Assembly: GCA_000378025.1 (NCBI GenBank)
Contig: KB899087.1
Span: forward strand, 1,612,001 to 1,676,000
Source of the DNA: Xanthobacteraceae bacterium 501b
Lineage (GTDB): Bacteria; Pseudomonadota; Alphaproteobacteria; Rhizobiales; Xanthobacteraceae
Reading direction: 5' to 3'
Length of the DNA stretch: 64,000 nt
Under the pieces are notes generated by a model. That model searched no databases. It saw only the letters and a program-made list of their open reading frames with translations, and had not been told where the DNA came from. The position numbers and the translations under genes are program-made. Shown here one piece after another: positions 34,752-44,628 of the stretch. Positions within the stretch are counted from its first letter, which is position 1, and every line of letters starts with the position of its first letter.

Positions 34752-37424
34752 ATGCAGGTCGTCATCGTCGAATCGCCTGCAAAGGCGAAGACGATCAATA
34801 AATATCTCGGATCGGGCTACGAGGTTTACGCCTCGTATGGGCACGTACGCGACCTTCCGGCCAAGGACGGTTCCGTCAATCCCGACGATGATTTCCGCAT
34901 GCTCTGGGATGTCGATCCCAAGGCGCAGAAGCGGCTGTCCGATATCGCCAAGGCGGTGAAGGGGGCGGATGGCCTTATCCTCGCCACCGATCCGGATCGC
35001 GAAGGCGAGGCGATTTCCTGGCACGTGCTGGAAGTGCTGAAGGAAAAGCGGGCGCTCAAGGACCAGCCGGTTTCGCGCGTGGTGTTCAACGCCATCACCA
35101 AGCAGTCGGTGCTGGAGGCGATGAAGCACCCGCGCATCATCGACGCGGCGCTGGTCGATGCCTATCTCGCCCGCCGGGCGCTCGACTATCTCGTCGGCTT
35201 CACGCTGTCCCCGGTGCTGTGGCGCAAACTGCCTGGCGCCCGTTCGGCCGGCCGCGTGCAGTCGGTGGCGCTGCGCCTCGTCTGCGACCGCGAGCGCGAG
35301 ATCGAAACCTTCGTCAAGCGCGAATACTGGTCGATCGCCGCCCAGCTGGCGACGCCCCGGCAGGAGACCTTCGAGGCCCGCCTCGTCGGTGCCGACGGCA
35401 AGAAGATCACCCGGCTGGACGTGGGCACCGAGGCGGAAGCCAAGGATTTCCGCGCCGCGCTGGAACGCGCCGATTTCAAGGTGCGCTCCGTCGAGGCCAA
35501 GCCGGCGCGCCGGCATCCCTCGCCGCCCTTCACCACCTCGACCCTGCAGCAGGAGGCGAGCCGCAAGCTCGGCTTCGCGCCGGCGATCACCATGCGGATC
35601 GCGCAGCGGCTCTATGAAGGCATCGATGTCGGCGGCGAAACCGTCGGCCTCATCACCTATATGCGAACCGACGGCGTCGACATGGCGCCGGAAGCGGTGG
35701 CTGAAGCGCGCACTGTGATCGGCCGCGAATATGGCGAGCGCTACGTGCCCTCCGCCCCGCGCAAATACACCGCCAAGGCCAAGAACGCGCAGGAAGCCCA
35801 TGAGGCGATCCGCCCGACCGAACTCGCGCGCCGGCCGCGCGATGTCGCCCGCCAGCTGGAGCCCGACCAGGCCAAGCTCTATGAGCTGATCTGGCTGCGC
35901 ACCATCGCCAGCCAGATGGAATCGGCCGAGCTGGAGCGCACCACGGTCGATATCGAGGCTGCCGCCGCTGGGCGCGCGCTGGAATTGCGTGCCACCGGCA
36001 CGGTGGTGAAGTTCGACGGCTTCCTCACCGTCTACCGCGAGAGCAGCGACGACGACGAGGACGATGAAGAGAGCCGCCGCCTGCCGGCCATGTCGTCGGG
36101 CGAGGCGCTCGCCAATAAGGGCATCAAGGCCGACCAGCACTTTACTGAGCCGCCGCCGCGCTATTCCGAAGCCTCGCTGGTCAAGCGCATGGAAGAGCTC
36201 GGCATCGGTCGCCCCTCGACCTATGCCTCCGTGCTCGCCGTGCTGCGCGACCGTGAATATGTGAAGCTCGACAAGCGCCGGCTGGTGCCGGAGGACAAGG
36301 GACGCCTCGTCACCGCCTTCCTGGAGAGCTTCTTCGACCGCTATGTCGAATACGACTTCACGGCGGACCTGGAAGAGAAGCTCGACCGCATCTCCAATGG
36401 CGAGCTGCAGTGGAAGGACGTGCTGCGGGACTTCTGGCGCGACTTCACGGCGGCGGTGGGAGAGACCAAGGAGCTGCGCGTCTCCGACGTCATCTCGGCG
36501 CTCGACGGCATGCTGACCGCGCACATCTTCCCGCCGAGGGAAGACGGCGCCGATCCGCGCATCTGCCCCACCTGCGGCACCGGCCGGCTGTCGCTGAAGG
36601 TCGGCAAGTTCGGCGCCTTCATCGGCTGCTCGAACTATCCCGAGTGCAAATACACCCGCCCGCTGGCGGCGCAGGGCGGCGACGACGAGAATGGCGGCGA
36701 CGCCAATGGCACCCGCGTGCTCGGCACCGATCCGGCCTCCGGGCTGGAGGTGACGATCCGCGCCGGCCGCTTCGGCACCTATCTGCAGCTCGGCGAGGCC
36801 AAGGACGGCGAGAAGCCCAAGCGCTCCAGCCTGCCGAAGGGGCTCGCGCCGGCCGATGTCGATCTCGAAACGGCGCTGTCGCTGCTCTCGCTGCCGCGCG
36901 AGATCGGGCTTCATCCCGAGAGCGGCGAGCCGATCCTCGCCGGCATTGGCCGCTTCGGCCCCTATGTCCAGACCGGCAAGACCTACGCCAATATCGAGCC
37001 GGGCGACGACATCCTCGCCATCGGCCTCAACCGCGCGGTGGCGCTGATCGCCGACAAGCAGAGCAAGGGCCCCGGCCGGCGCGGCGCGGTCGGCGGGCGC
37101 GAGCTGGGCGAGCATCCCACGCTCGGCGGGCCGATCACCGTGCGGCCGGGCCGGTTCGGTGCCTATGTCAACCACGGCAAGGTGAATGCCACGCTGCCCA
37201 AAAGCATCGAGCAGGATTCGGTGACGCTGGAGCAGGCGGTGGAGCTCATCACCGCCAAGGCCGGCACGATGCCGGCCAAGCCCGCGCGGCGGGCGGCGGC
37301 CAAGGCAGCCGATGGCGAGACGGCGGCCAAGAAGCCGGCCACCAAGAAGACCGCTACCAAAAAAACCGCCGCGAAAAAGCCTGCTGCCAAGAAGGCCCCG
37401 GCCAAGAAAGCGGCGGGCGCCTGA
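34752..37424 (+). CDS. topA: DNA topoisomerase I
   Basis: Type IA topoisomerase of 890 residues that relaxes negative supercoils. TOPRIM domain: VVIVESPAKAKTINKYLG at the N-terminus and ATDPDREGEAISWH. The nucleophile is Tyr303 in GLITYMRTDGVDM; GRVQSVALRLVCDRERE and SAPRKYTAKAKNAQEAHEAI are also typical. One four-Cys zinc finger (CPTCGTGRLS ... CSNYPECKYTR, near residue 605) is followed by two degenerate topoisomerase repeats and a Lys/Ala tail of about 50 residues (KKPATKKTATKKTAAKKPAA). ATG 34752 begins at the conserved N-terminus; the upstream open frame from 34578 is not used. Confidence 0.97.
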   Translation: MQVVIVESPAKAKTINKYLGSGYEVYASYGHVRDLPAKDGSVNPDDDFRMLWDVDPKAQKRLSDIAKAVKGADGLILATDPDREGEAISWHVLEVLKEKRALKDQPVSRVVFNAITKQSVLEAMKHPRIIDAALVDAYLARRALDYLVGFTLSPVLWRKLPGARSAGRVQSVALRLVCDREREIETFVKREYWSIAAQLATPRQETFEARLVGADGKKITRLDVGTEAEAKDFRAALERADFKVRSVEAKPARRHPSPPFTTSTLQQEASRKLGFAPAITMRIAQRLYEGIDVGGETVGLITYMRTDGVDMAPEAVAEARTVIGREYGERYVPSAPRKYTAKAKNAQEAHEAIRPTELARRPRDVARQLEPDQAKLYELIWLRTIASQMESAELERTTVDIEAAAAGRALELRATGTVVKFDGFLTVYRESSDDDEDDEESRRLPAMSSGEALANKGIKADQHFTEPPPRYSEASLVKRMEELGIGRPSTYASVLAVLRDREYVKLDKRRLVPEDKGRLVTAFLESFFDRYVEYDFTADLEEKLDRISNGELQWKDVLRDFWRDFTAAVGETKELRVSDVISALDGMLTAHIFPPREDGADPRICPTCGTGRLSLKVGKFGAFIGCSNYPECKYTRPLAAQGGDDENGGDANGTRVLGTDPASGLEVTIRAGRFGTYLQLGEAKDGEKPKRSSLPKGLAPADVDLETALSLLSLPREIGLHPESGEPILAGIGRFGPYVQTGKTYANIEPGDDILAIGLNRAVALIADKQSKGPGRRGAVGGRELGEHPTLGGPITVRPGRFGAYVNHGKVNATLPKSIEQDSVTLEQAVELITAKAGTMPAKPARRAAAKAADGETAAKKPATKKTATKKTAAKKPAAKKAPAKKAAGA

Positions 37425-37449
37425 GCGCCCGCGTCCCACCCCCGCCGGA

Positions 37450-38928
37450 TCAGTCCGGCAGGGGCGCCGGGGCGTGGCCCGAGCGCAGCGGCCGCTCTTC
37501 CATCGCGATCATGGCGATCAGCGACACCAGCAGCGAGCACGCCGCCGCGACGAACACCCAGCGGAACGCGCCGGCGAGCGGGGCCACCTGCGCCCGCCCC
37601 TCCAGCAGCCGCTCCAGCAGCGCGCTGCTCTCAATGCCGGACAGCCCGATGACGAGGGCACCGAAGCCGGCGGTGAGCACGGCCGCGCCGAGCGAGCGGA
37701 ACAGGTTCACCACCCCGGTCGCGGTGCCCATTTGCGGCAGCGGCACCGCGTTCTGGATCGCCACGGTCGAGACCGGCAGCACCGTGCCGAGGCCCATCCC
37801 GGCGACGCCCATCGCCGCCCCGACGGCATAGATCGGCAGACCCAGCGGCCACAGCGCCAATACGCCCAGCGCCACGATGCTCGCCAGCAGCCCGACGATC
37901 GGCAGGCGCTTGTAATGGGTGAAATGCCCCATCACCCGCCCCGCGCCCGTCGCCCCGACCACGACGCCGGCCATCAGCGGAATCAGCGCCACGCCGGATT
38001 CCGAGGCGGTCAGCCCCATCACCCCCTCCAGATACAGCGGCATCTGGATGGAGAGACCGACCAGCGTGCCCATGGCGAAGGCGGCCGAGGGCACGCCGGT
38101 GCGCACCACCTGGTTGGACAGCACCGCAAGCGGAACCAGCGGCTCGCTCGCCGTCGCCACGCGGAAGGCGAAGCCGATCCACAGCAGCACCGCCGCCGCC
38201 AGAAGGCCGAACACCGGCAGCGAGAGCCAGGGGAAGTAGGTGCCGCCCCAGCTCAGCGCCATCAGCAGCGCGACGGTGCCCGCGCACATCAAGAGCGCGC
38301 CGAGAATGTCGAGCCGGTGCGGATGATGGTGCGCCGGCAGGCGCCGCAGCGCCCGGTCGCTCATCAGTGCCGCCACAAGGCCGAGCGGCACGTTGATCCA
38401 GAAGATCAGCGACCAGTGCAGATGCTCGGCGAAGAAGCCGCCGAGGATCGGCCCGGCGATGCTTGAGGTGATGAAGACGATGGCAAAATAGCCCTGGTAG
38501 CGGCCACGCTCGCGCGGCGCGATCAGCAGGCCGATGATGGTCTGCGCCAAAGCGATCAGCCCGCCGCCGCCCAGCCCCTGCACCGCCCGCGCCACGATCA
38601 GCCAGGGCATGCTCTGGGCGGTGGCGCACAGCACCGAGCCGATGAGGAAGGTGCCGATGGCCACCAGCAGCACCGGGCGCGGACCGTGAATATCCGCCAG
38701 CTTGCCGACCAGCGGGGTCACGGCGGTGCCGGTGAGCAGATAGGCGGTGACGACCCAGGAGAGATTTTCGAGGTCGCCGAAGCCTGCCCCGATCGTCGGC
38801 AGCGCCGTGGCGATGATGGTCTGGTCCAGCGCGCTCAGAAACATCGCGACCATGACGCCAATCACGATAACGCGGATATCGGCATGGGAAAGCGGGGCGT
38901 CGGCGGCCTCGGACGAACGGGCATCCAT
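37450..38928 (-). CDS. MFS drug efflux transporter, DHA2 (EmrB/QacA) family
   Basis: Inner-membrane proton-coupled exporter of 492 residues with about fourteen hydrophobic helices. Motif D1 ALDQTIIATALPTIG in helix 1, WVVTAYLLTGTAVTPLVGKL and the motif A sequence GKLADIHGPRPVLL, and motif C-like SSIAGPILGGFFAEHLHWSLIFWINVPLG place it in DHA2. ATG 38928 precedes the first helix; the frame open to 39354 antisense to rnr is not used. Substrate unknown. Convergent with topA. Confidence 0.92.
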   Translation of the reverse strand: MDARSSEAADAPLSHADIRVIVIGVMVAMFLSALDQTIIATALPTIGAGFGDLENLSWVVTAYLLTGTAVTPLVGKLADIHGPRPVLLVAIGTFLIGSVLCATAQSMPWLIVARAVQGLGGGGLIALAQTIIGLLIAPRERGRYQGYFAIVFITSSIAGPILGGFFAEHLHWSLIFWINVPLGLVAALMSDRALRRLPAHHHPHRLDILGALLMCAGTVALLMALSWGGTYFPWLSLPVFGLLAAAVLLWIGFAFRVATASEPLVPLAVLSNQVVRTGVPSAAFAMGTLVGLSIQMPLYLEGVMGLTASESGVALIPLMAGVVVGATGAGRVMGHFTHYKRLPIVGLLASIVALGVLALWPLGLPIYAVGAAMGVAGMGLGTVLPVSTVAIQNAVPLPQMGTATGVVNLFRSLGAAVLTAGFGALVIGLSGIESSALLERLLEGRAQVAPLAGAFRWVFVAAACSLLVSLIAMIAMEERPLRSGHAPAPLPD

Positions 38929-38999
38929 GGTATAGAATCCAGATCGGCGCCTCGATGCGCCGCGAAAGGCCGGCAAACTTGTCCCATCAGGGGCGAAAT

Positions 39000-39023
39000 G
39001 CAAGCCATCTCGCAAGCCATCTC
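39000..39023. repeat. 12-bp tandem duplication
   Basis: GCAAGCCATCTC occurs twice head to tail between the divergent MFS and rnr genes. The only other visible structure there is a short hairpin CGACGC-GAG-GCGTCG at 39059-39073. Confidence 0.8.
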
Positions 39024-39115
39024 GAATGCTTGCCCGAGGGGAAGGTGGCCGCCCCGGTCGACGCGAGGCGTCGATGCCGTTAGCCTTGGGTCGCCCCTCC
39101 CACACGCGGTGAATC

Positions 39116-41449
39116 GTGCGTAAGCCAATAAAAGCCAAAGGGCGCAAGCCCGCCCGTCCGACCCTGCCAGCCGGCCTCACCCGGGGGCTGCCCGGTCGCG
39201 AGGAGTTGATGGCGTTCATCGCGGCGCATGGCGGCGATGTCGGCAAGCGGGACATTTCGCGCGCCTTCGGCCTCGACGGTGGCGACCGCATCGCGCTCAA
39301 GGCGCTGCTGCGCGAACTGGCCGATGAAGGCGTGCTGGGAACCAAGCGCCGCAAGATTCACCTGCCCGGCGCCCTCCCCGCCGTGGTGATGTCGGAAATC
39401 GTCGAGCGCGACGAGGATGGCGAACTGATCGCCACGCCGGTGGACTGGGACGAGGACGAGAATGGCCCGGCCCCGCGCATACTGGTGCGCCTTGCCCGTC
39501 GCGGCAGGCTGGCCGGTCCCGCGCCCACGCTCGGCGACCGTGTGCTGCTGAAGACCGAGGAAATCCCCGAGGCGGACGGCGCGATCCGCCACAATGGCGT
39601 CGTGCTCAAGCTGCTGGAGAAGGCCCGCGCCCTCACCCTCGGCATTTACCGCCGCGATGCGCAGGGCGGCGGACGGCTGATTCCTATCGACAAGCGCAAT
39701 ATGGGCCGCGAACTCGCCATTCCGCCCGATTTCGCCGGCGACGCGCAGGAGGGCGACCTCGTCTCGGTCGAAATCGTCCGCCACCACGCCTATGGCCTGC
39801 CCACCGCCAAGGTGAAGGAGCGGCTCGGCTCGGTATCGACGGAAAAGGCGATCAGCCTGATCGCCATTCATGCCCATGGCATTCCCAGCGTCTTCCGGCG
39901 CGAGGCGCTGGTGGAAGCGGAGGCGGCGCGCGCCGCCACGCTGGCAGGGCGCGAGGACTGGCGCGAGCTGCCGCTGCTCACCATCGACCCGCCCGATGCC
40001 AAGGACCATGACGACGCGGTGCACGCGACGGCGGACCTCGACCCGGACAATGAGGGCGGCTTCATCGTCACCGTCGCCATCGCCGATGTCGCGGCCTATG
40101 TCCGCCCCGGCAGCGGGCTGGACCGCGAGGCGCTGGCGCGCGGCAATTCGGTGTATTTCCCCGACCGCGTCGTGCCGATGCTGCCCGAGCGCATTTCCAA
40201 CGATCTGTGCTCGCTGCGCCCGAACGAGGACCGCCCGGCGCTGGCGGTGCGGATGGTGATCGGCGCCAACGGTCGCAAGAAGCGCCATGCCTTCCACCGC
40301 ATCATGATGCGCTCGGCCGCCAAGCTCGCCTATGCGCAGGCGCAGGCGGCCATTGATGGTCATACTGACGAGACGACCGCGCCGCTGCTGGACGACGTGC
40401 TGCGCCCGCTCTGGGCCGCCTATGGCGCGGTGAAGCAGGCCCGCGAGGCCCGCGCGCCGCTCGATCTCGACCTGCCCGAGCGCAAGATCCTGCTGAAGCC
40501 CGACGGCACGGTCGACCGGGTGATCGTGCCGGAGCGGCTCGACGCGCACAGGCTGATCGAGGAGTTCATGATCCTCGCCAATGTCGCCGCCGCCGAGACG
40601 CTGGAAGAAAAGCACATTCCGCTCATCTACCGCGTGCACGACCAGCCCTCGCTGGAGAAGATGTCGGGCCTGCGCGACTTTCTGCAGACGCTCGACATCA
40701 AGCTGCCGAAGACCGACGCCGTGCGGCCGGCGCAGTTCAACGACATTCTCGCCCGCGTCGCCGGCTCGGAGCTGGCGCCGCTGGTGAACCAGGTGATCCT
40801 GCGCAGCCAGGCGCAGGCGGAATATGCCAACGACAATTACGGCCATTTCGGCCTGCATCTGCGCCGCTACGCCCATTTCACCTCGCCGATCCGCCGCTAT
40901 GCCGACCTCATCGTGCACCGGGCGCTGGTGCGGGCGCTGGGTCTCGGCCGGGACGGCCTGCCGGAGACCGTGACACCCGAGCAGCTGGCGGAGATCGCGG
41001 CGCGCATTTCCGCCAGCGAGCGCCGGGCGATGGCGGCCGAGCGCGAGACGATTGACCGGCTGATCGCCCACCATATGGCCGAGCAGATCGGCGCCACCTT
41101 CAAGGCCCGCATCTCAGGCGTCACCAAGGCCGGGCTGTTTGTCGCCCTCAACGAGACAGGCGCGGACGGCTTCATCCCCGCCGTCACGCTCGGCCAGGAC
41201 TATTTTCGCTATGACGAGGTGCGCCATGCCCTCATCGGCGAGCGCACGGGCGAGATGCACCGGCTCGGCGACCGCGTCGAAGTGAAGCTCGTGGAAGCCG
41301 CGCCGGTGGCTGGCGCGCTGCGGTTCGAGCTACTATCTGAGGGCAGGCACGTAACGCCCGACAAGCGCCGGCCCGGTGGTGCGCGCGGGCGCTATGGCAG
41401 GCCGGAGTCGCGCCCCCATGGACCCAAGCGCATCGGCAAGCGCAAATAG
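39116..41449 (+). CDS. rnr: Ribonuclease R
   Basis: Processive 3'-5' exoribonuclease of 777 residues, starting at GTG 39116. An N-terminal winged helix (MAFIAAHGGDVGKRDISRAF) precedes two cold-shock domains. The RNB catalytic core carries the metal-binding aspartates in TIDPPDAKDHDDAVHA and continues with RGNSVYFPDRVVPMLPE and HFGLHLRRYAHFTSPIRRYAD. The C-terminal S1 domain (GATFKARISGVTKAGLFVAL) is followed by a basic tail (RPHGPKRIGKRK). DUF983 and NUDIX genes follow on the same strand. Confidence 0.96.
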   Translation: MRKPIKAKGRKPARPTLPAGLTRGLPGREELMAFIAAHGGDVGKRDISRAFGLDGGDRIALKALLRELADEGVLGTKRRKIHLPGALPAVVMSEIVERDEDGELIATPVDWDEDENGPAPRILVRLARRGRLAGPAPTLGDRVLLKTEEIPEADGAIRHNGVVLKLLEKARALTLGIYRRDAQGGGRLIPIDKRNMGRELAIPPDFAGDAQEGDLVSVEIVRHHAYGLPTAKVKERLGSVSTEKAISLIAIHAHGIPSVFRREALVEAEAARAATLAGREDWRELPLLTIDPPDAKDHDDAVHATADLDPDNEGGFIVTVAIADVAAYVRPGSGLDREALARGNSVYFPDRVVPMLPERISNDLCSLRPNEDRPALAVRMVIGANGRKKRHAFHRIMMRSAAKLAYAQAQAAIDGHTDETTAPLLDDVLRPLWAAYGAVKQAREARAPLDLDLPERKILLKPDGTVDRVIVPERLDAHRLIEEFMILANVAAAETLEEKHIPLIYRVHDQPSLEKMSGLRDFLQTLDIKLPKTDAVRPAQFNDILARVAGSELAPLVNQVILRSQAQAEYANDNYGHFGLHLRRYAHFTSPIRRYADLIVHRALVRALGLGRDGLPETVTPEQLAEIAARISASERRAMAAERETIDRLIAHHMAEQIGATFKARISGVTKAGLFVALNETGADGFIPAVTLGQDYFRYDEVRHALIGERTGEMHRLGDRVEVKLVEAAPVAGALRFELLSEGRHVTPDKRRPGGARGRYGRPESRPHGPKRIGKRK

Positions 41450-41467
41450 CGCCGGAGGCGCCCCGCC

Positions 41468-41917
41468 ATGAAGGACAAGTCCCACCAGCCCCACCGCCCG
41501 GTCGGCCCGGCGATGATGAACGGCCTGCGCCTGCGCTGCCCCGCCTGCGGCAAGGGCGCGATGTTCGGCGCCTATCTCAAGGTGAACGAGCACTGCCCGG
41601 AGTGCGGCGAGGAACTGTGGCACCACCGCGCCGACGACGCGCCGCCCTATATGGTCATCACCATTGTCGGCCATATCGTCGTGCCGCTGCTGCTGGCGGT
41701 GGAGATGGCGCTGCACCCGGCTGTGTGGATCCACCTCATCGTCTGGCTGCCGATGACCCTGCTGCTGTCGCTGCTGCTGCTGCCGCCGGTGAAGGGCGCA
41801 CTCATCGCCTATCAATGGGCGCTGCACATGCATGGGTTCGACCCGACCGATTCCGAGCGCGAGGCGCTGCCCCCCAGCCGGCAGATCGACGCCGTTCCCG
41901 CCGGCAAGCGCTCCTGA
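41468..41917 (+). CDS. DUF983 family membrane protein
   Basis: A 149-residue protein with an N-terminal zinc ribbon (LRCPACGKGAMF ... CPECGEELWHHRADDAPPYM) followed by two transmembrane helices (VITIVGHIVVPLLLAVEMAL and LIVWLPMTLLLSLLLLPPVK). This arrangement defines DUF983. Its place directly after rnr is conserved in many alphaproteobacteria. Function unknown. Confidence 0.93.
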   Translation: MKDKSHQPHRPVGPAMMNGLRLRCPACGKGAMFGAYLKVNEHCPECGEELWHHRADDAPPYMVITIVGHIVVPLLLAVEMALHPAVWIHLIVWLPMTLLLSLLLLPPVKGALIAYQWALHMHGFDPTDSEREALPPSRQIDAVPAGKRS

Positions 41918-41964
41918 TCGTCCGCATTGGCCTCACTGCACTGACACTCCACCACACTGCACTC

Positions 41965-42705
41965 ATGAAACCGACCGACGTCTCCCCGAATTTCCCGCGC
42001 GAACGGCTCGATGCGGGCCACCCGCTCGTCCGCCCGGTGGACGCGGCCGCTCTGATTCTGGTGGACCGCTCAAAGCGAATCCCACGCATCCTGCTCGGCC
42101 GACGCAACCCGTCGTTGCGCTTCATGCCGGGGAAATTCGTTTTTCCCGGCGGGCGCGTCGACGCGGCGGACCGGCAGGTTCCGGTCTATGGCATGCTCGA
42201 TTCGGAGAGCGAACGCAGGCTGTTAGCCCGCGTCAGCCGCCCGAGCACAACCCGCGCCCGGGCGCTGGCGCTCGCCGCCATCCGCGAGACCTGCGAGGAG
42301 ACCGGCCTGCTCATCGGCACGAACGAGGCCGGCGCGCCCGGCCAGTTTCCCGGGCCCTGGCAGGGCTTCAGCGCGGCCGGACTGTTTCCCAATCTGGAGG
42401 CGCTGACCTTCGTCGCCCGCGCCATCACCCCGCCCCGCCTCGCCCGCCGCTTCGACACCCGCTTCTTCATGGCGGAGCTTTCGGAAGTCGCCCACCGCCG
42501 GGAAGGCGTGGTCGGACCCGCGACTGAACTGGTGGAACTTCAATGGCTTACACTGGACGACGCACTGCTGGCGGACGTGCCTGAGATCACGCGGGCGATC
42601 CTTGCCGAGGTCGCCCCGCGCCTCAAGAGCGGCCACCGGCCCTGGCAGCCGGTGCCGTTCTATTTCACACGCGGTGCAAAGGTTTATCGCGAGACGCTGA
42701 CGTAA
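41965..42705 (+). CDS. NUDIX hydrolase
   Basis: Predicted nucleotide-diphosphate hydrolase of 246 residues. PGKFVFPGGRVDAADR begins the Nudix region and AIRETCEETGLLIG is the core of the Nudix box (RExxEExG with Cys in place of one residue), with a long insertion between them, as in NUDT7/NUDT8-like or NudL-type coenzyme A hydrolases. ATG 41965 is chosen; the longer frame overlaps DUF983. Substrate not predictable. Confidence 0.9.
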   Translation: MKPTDVSPNFPRERLDAGHPLVRPVDAAALILVDRSKRIPRILLGRRNPSLRFMPGKFVFPGGRVDAADRQVPVYGMLDSESERRLLARVSRPSTTRARALALAAIRETCEETGLLIGTNEAGAPGQFPGPWQGFSAAGLFPNLEALTFVARAITPPRLARRFDTRFFMAELSEVAHRREGVVGPATELVELQWLTLDDALLADVPEITRAILAEVAPRLKSGHRPWQPVPFYFTRGAKVYRETLT

Positions 42706-42825
42706 ACGGCGAACCCCGCCAGCAATTCCCGGCATGACATCATTGCCAAAAGTCATTCGACTTTTGCCATCCATGGGCTAGAGGCAGCGGTCCGGGACTC
42801 TACCACCCGGCGCCAGGTGCCCGCC

Positions 42826-43986
42826 ATGCATGCCCCCGCCCTTTCGCCTCCCGTGAATGTCGCCTCCATCGCGGCCGCTATCGCAGCCATATCGGCGGTC
42901 GGGCTCGGCCTCGCGCTCTCCATTCCGCTACTCGCGTTTGAGTTGCACGACCGGGGCATCTCCTCGACCTGGATCGGCATCAACACCGCGGTGGGCGGGC
43001 TCGCCACCATCGCGCTGGCGCCCTTCCTGCCCAAGCTGGTGCGCCGCATCGGCGCCGGCCCCCTGCTGCTGGCAGCCATCCTCAGCGCCGCAATAAGCCT
43101 GCTCGCCTTCAAGATCACCCCATCCTTCATACTGTGGTTCCCGCTCCGCTTCATCTTCGGGGCGGCACTGTGCGTGCTGTTCGTGGTCAGCGAGTTCTGG
43201 ATCAACGCCGCATCGCCGAACCACCGTCGCGGTCTTGTCATCGGCATCTACGGGACGGTGCTGTCGATGGGCTTCGCCGGAGGTCCCGCGATTCTCAGCC
43301 TGGTCGGAACGCAGGGCTGGGCACCCTATCTCTGCGGTGCCGCCTTCTTCGCGCTGGCGGGCATTCCGGTGTTGATCGGTGCCGCCGGCGCGCCAGCCAT
43401 CGAGGAAGATCATTCCGGCGGCGGCGTGTGGACGCTCATGCGTATCGCCCCGGCCGCCACCCTCGCAGCCTTCATCTTCGGAGCTGTAGAGACGGGAATG
43501 ATTAACTTCCTGCCGCTTTACGGCCTGCGGCGCGGGCTGGACGCGGGCGAGGCGGCACTTCTGCTCACTGTCGCCGAACTCGGCAATGTCGCCCTGCAAC
43601 TGCCGCTCGGCCTGCTGAGCGACAGGGTTGACCGGCGCCGGCTACTGCTCGGCTGCGGGATCATCGGCGTTCTCGGCTCGTTTCTGATACCGCACCTCGC
43701 GATCGACAGCTGGGCCATGTGGATCGCGGCGTTCCTCACCACGGGAATCGTCGCCGGCCTGTACACGGTCGGCCTCGCTTTGCTCGGTGCGCGTTTCAAC
43801 GGGGCGGCGCTCGCCACCGCCAATGCGGCCTTCGTGATGCTGTATTCGATTGGCCTCACCGTGGGTCCAACCGCGGTCGGTGGCGGCATGCAACTGGTGG
43901 ATCCGCACGGTTTCGCCTGGGTGATCGGGGCCTTCCTTCTGCTCTATGTGCTGGTCGTCGCCGGGCAGATTTGGCGCGATCGCTGA
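42826..43986 (+). CDS. MFS transporter (YcaD-like)
   Basis: Inner-membrane major-facilitator protein of 386 residues with twelve hydrophobic helices. It has ISSTWIGINTAVGGLATIAL, the short loop after helix 2, NHRRGLVIGIYGTVLSMGFA and a second-half motif GLLSDRVDRRRLLLGCG. The wording resembles the YcaD group of unknown substrate. ATG 42826 has AGG eight bases upstream; GTG 42817 is an alternative. It lies just before rpmG. Confidence 0.88.
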   Translation: MHAPALSPPVNVASIAAAIAAISAVGLGLALSIPLLAFELHDRGISSTWIGINTAVGGLATIALAPFLPKLVRRIGAGPLLLAAILSAAISLLAFKITPSFILWFPLRFIFGAALCVLFVVSEFWINAASPNHRRGLVIGIYGTVLSMGFAGGPAILSLVGTQGWAPYLCGAAFFALAGIPVLIGAAGAPAIEEDHSGGGVWTLMRIAPAATLAAFIFGAVETGMINFLPLYGLRRGLDAGEAALLLTVAELGNVALQLPLGLLSDRVDRRRLLLGCGIIGVLGSFLIPHLAIDSWAMWIAAFLTTGIVAGLYTVGLALLGARFNGAALATANAAFVMLYSIGLTVGPTAVGGGMQLVDPHGFAWVIGAFLLLYVLVVAGQIWRDR

Positions 43987-44117
43987 GCGCGCTTCCTTGA
44001 CATTCGCGCGCCGATCACGGATACGGACGCGCAACGAGCGGCGGATCTGCCGCGCGAACCCGTTTTCTTCGGCGTGGCGCCCCCACGTTCGAGAGCCACG
44101 CTCCAGGAGACCCGGTC

Positions 44118-44285
44118 ATGGCCAAGGCAACGACCATCAAGATCAAGCTCGTGTCGAGCGCTGACACCGGCTTCTTTTACGTGACGAAGAAGAACTCGCG
44201 CACCATGACCGACAAGCTGGTCGTGAAGAAGTACGACCCGGTTGCGCGCAAGCATGTCGAGTTCCGCGAAGGCAAGATCAAGTGA
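44118..44285 (+). CDS. rpmG: 50S ribosomal protein L33
   Basis: Large-subunit ribosomal protein of 55 residues, too short for many gene callers. [20 protein letters not shown] and [18 protein letters not shown] are typical of alphaproteobacterial L33. It lacks the CxxC pairs of the zinc-binding form, so it is the zinc-independent (C-minus) type. AGGAGA at 44105-44110 is a good ribosome-binding site. A strong terminator follows about 35 bases after the stop. Confidence 0.97.
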   Translation: MAKATTIKIKLVSSADTGFFYVTKKNSRTMTDKLVVKKYDPVARKHVEFREGKIK

Positions 44286-44318
44286 TCTGAACCGCCGCAC
44301 GGGCCCAGCCCAAAACGC

Positions 44319-44349
44319 GAAAGGCGCCGCAAGGCGCCTTTTCTTTTGG
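44319..44349 (+). terminator. Rho-independent terminator of rpmG
   Basis: AAGGCGCC-GCAA-GGCGCCTT is an eight-pair stem with GNRA-like loop (44321-44340), extendable by one or two pairs, followed by TTCTTTT. Confidence 0.9.
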
Positions 44350-44628
44350 CTGCGCCGTTGCTGGCGCGGATGGATTGGCTTGGGCTGATGTTCGGGGGAC
44401 TGGTCCGTTCAGGGAGAAGCTGGAATCGGCGAGCGGTGAACGGAGAGGCCATCCGTAGACACCGCCCGCCGACCAGACCCTACGGACCCAGGAGATGCGG
44501 CGGACCCGAGCACTCCGCAGGGCAAACGGATACCGTGATCAGGCTACCCGAACGGGCGCCAATTGCAACGGGAATTGTCGACAGAATCGCAGGCGGATGT
44601 GGCGGACCTCGTCTCGCCGCTCGCCCTT
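44350..44628. other. Intergenic stretch without recognised features
   Basis: Together with the rpmG terminator this leaves about 340 bases between rpmG and the convergent divK gene. Short open frames on both strands have no recognisable protein pattern or ribosome-binding site. I see no RNA gene, repeat or insertion sequence. Confidence 0.5.

Noticed and set aside
34698-37439. 913-codon open frame antisense to topA
   Set aside because: No domain or motif, composition biased; a shadow of topA.
39080-41074. 664-codon frame antisense to rnr
   Set aside because: Shadow of the RNase R gene.
42747-42766. Hairpin CAAAAGTC-ATTC-GACTTTTG after the NUDIX gene as a terminator
   Set aside because: Only eight pairs, AT-rich and no T-run beyond the stem; too weak to call.
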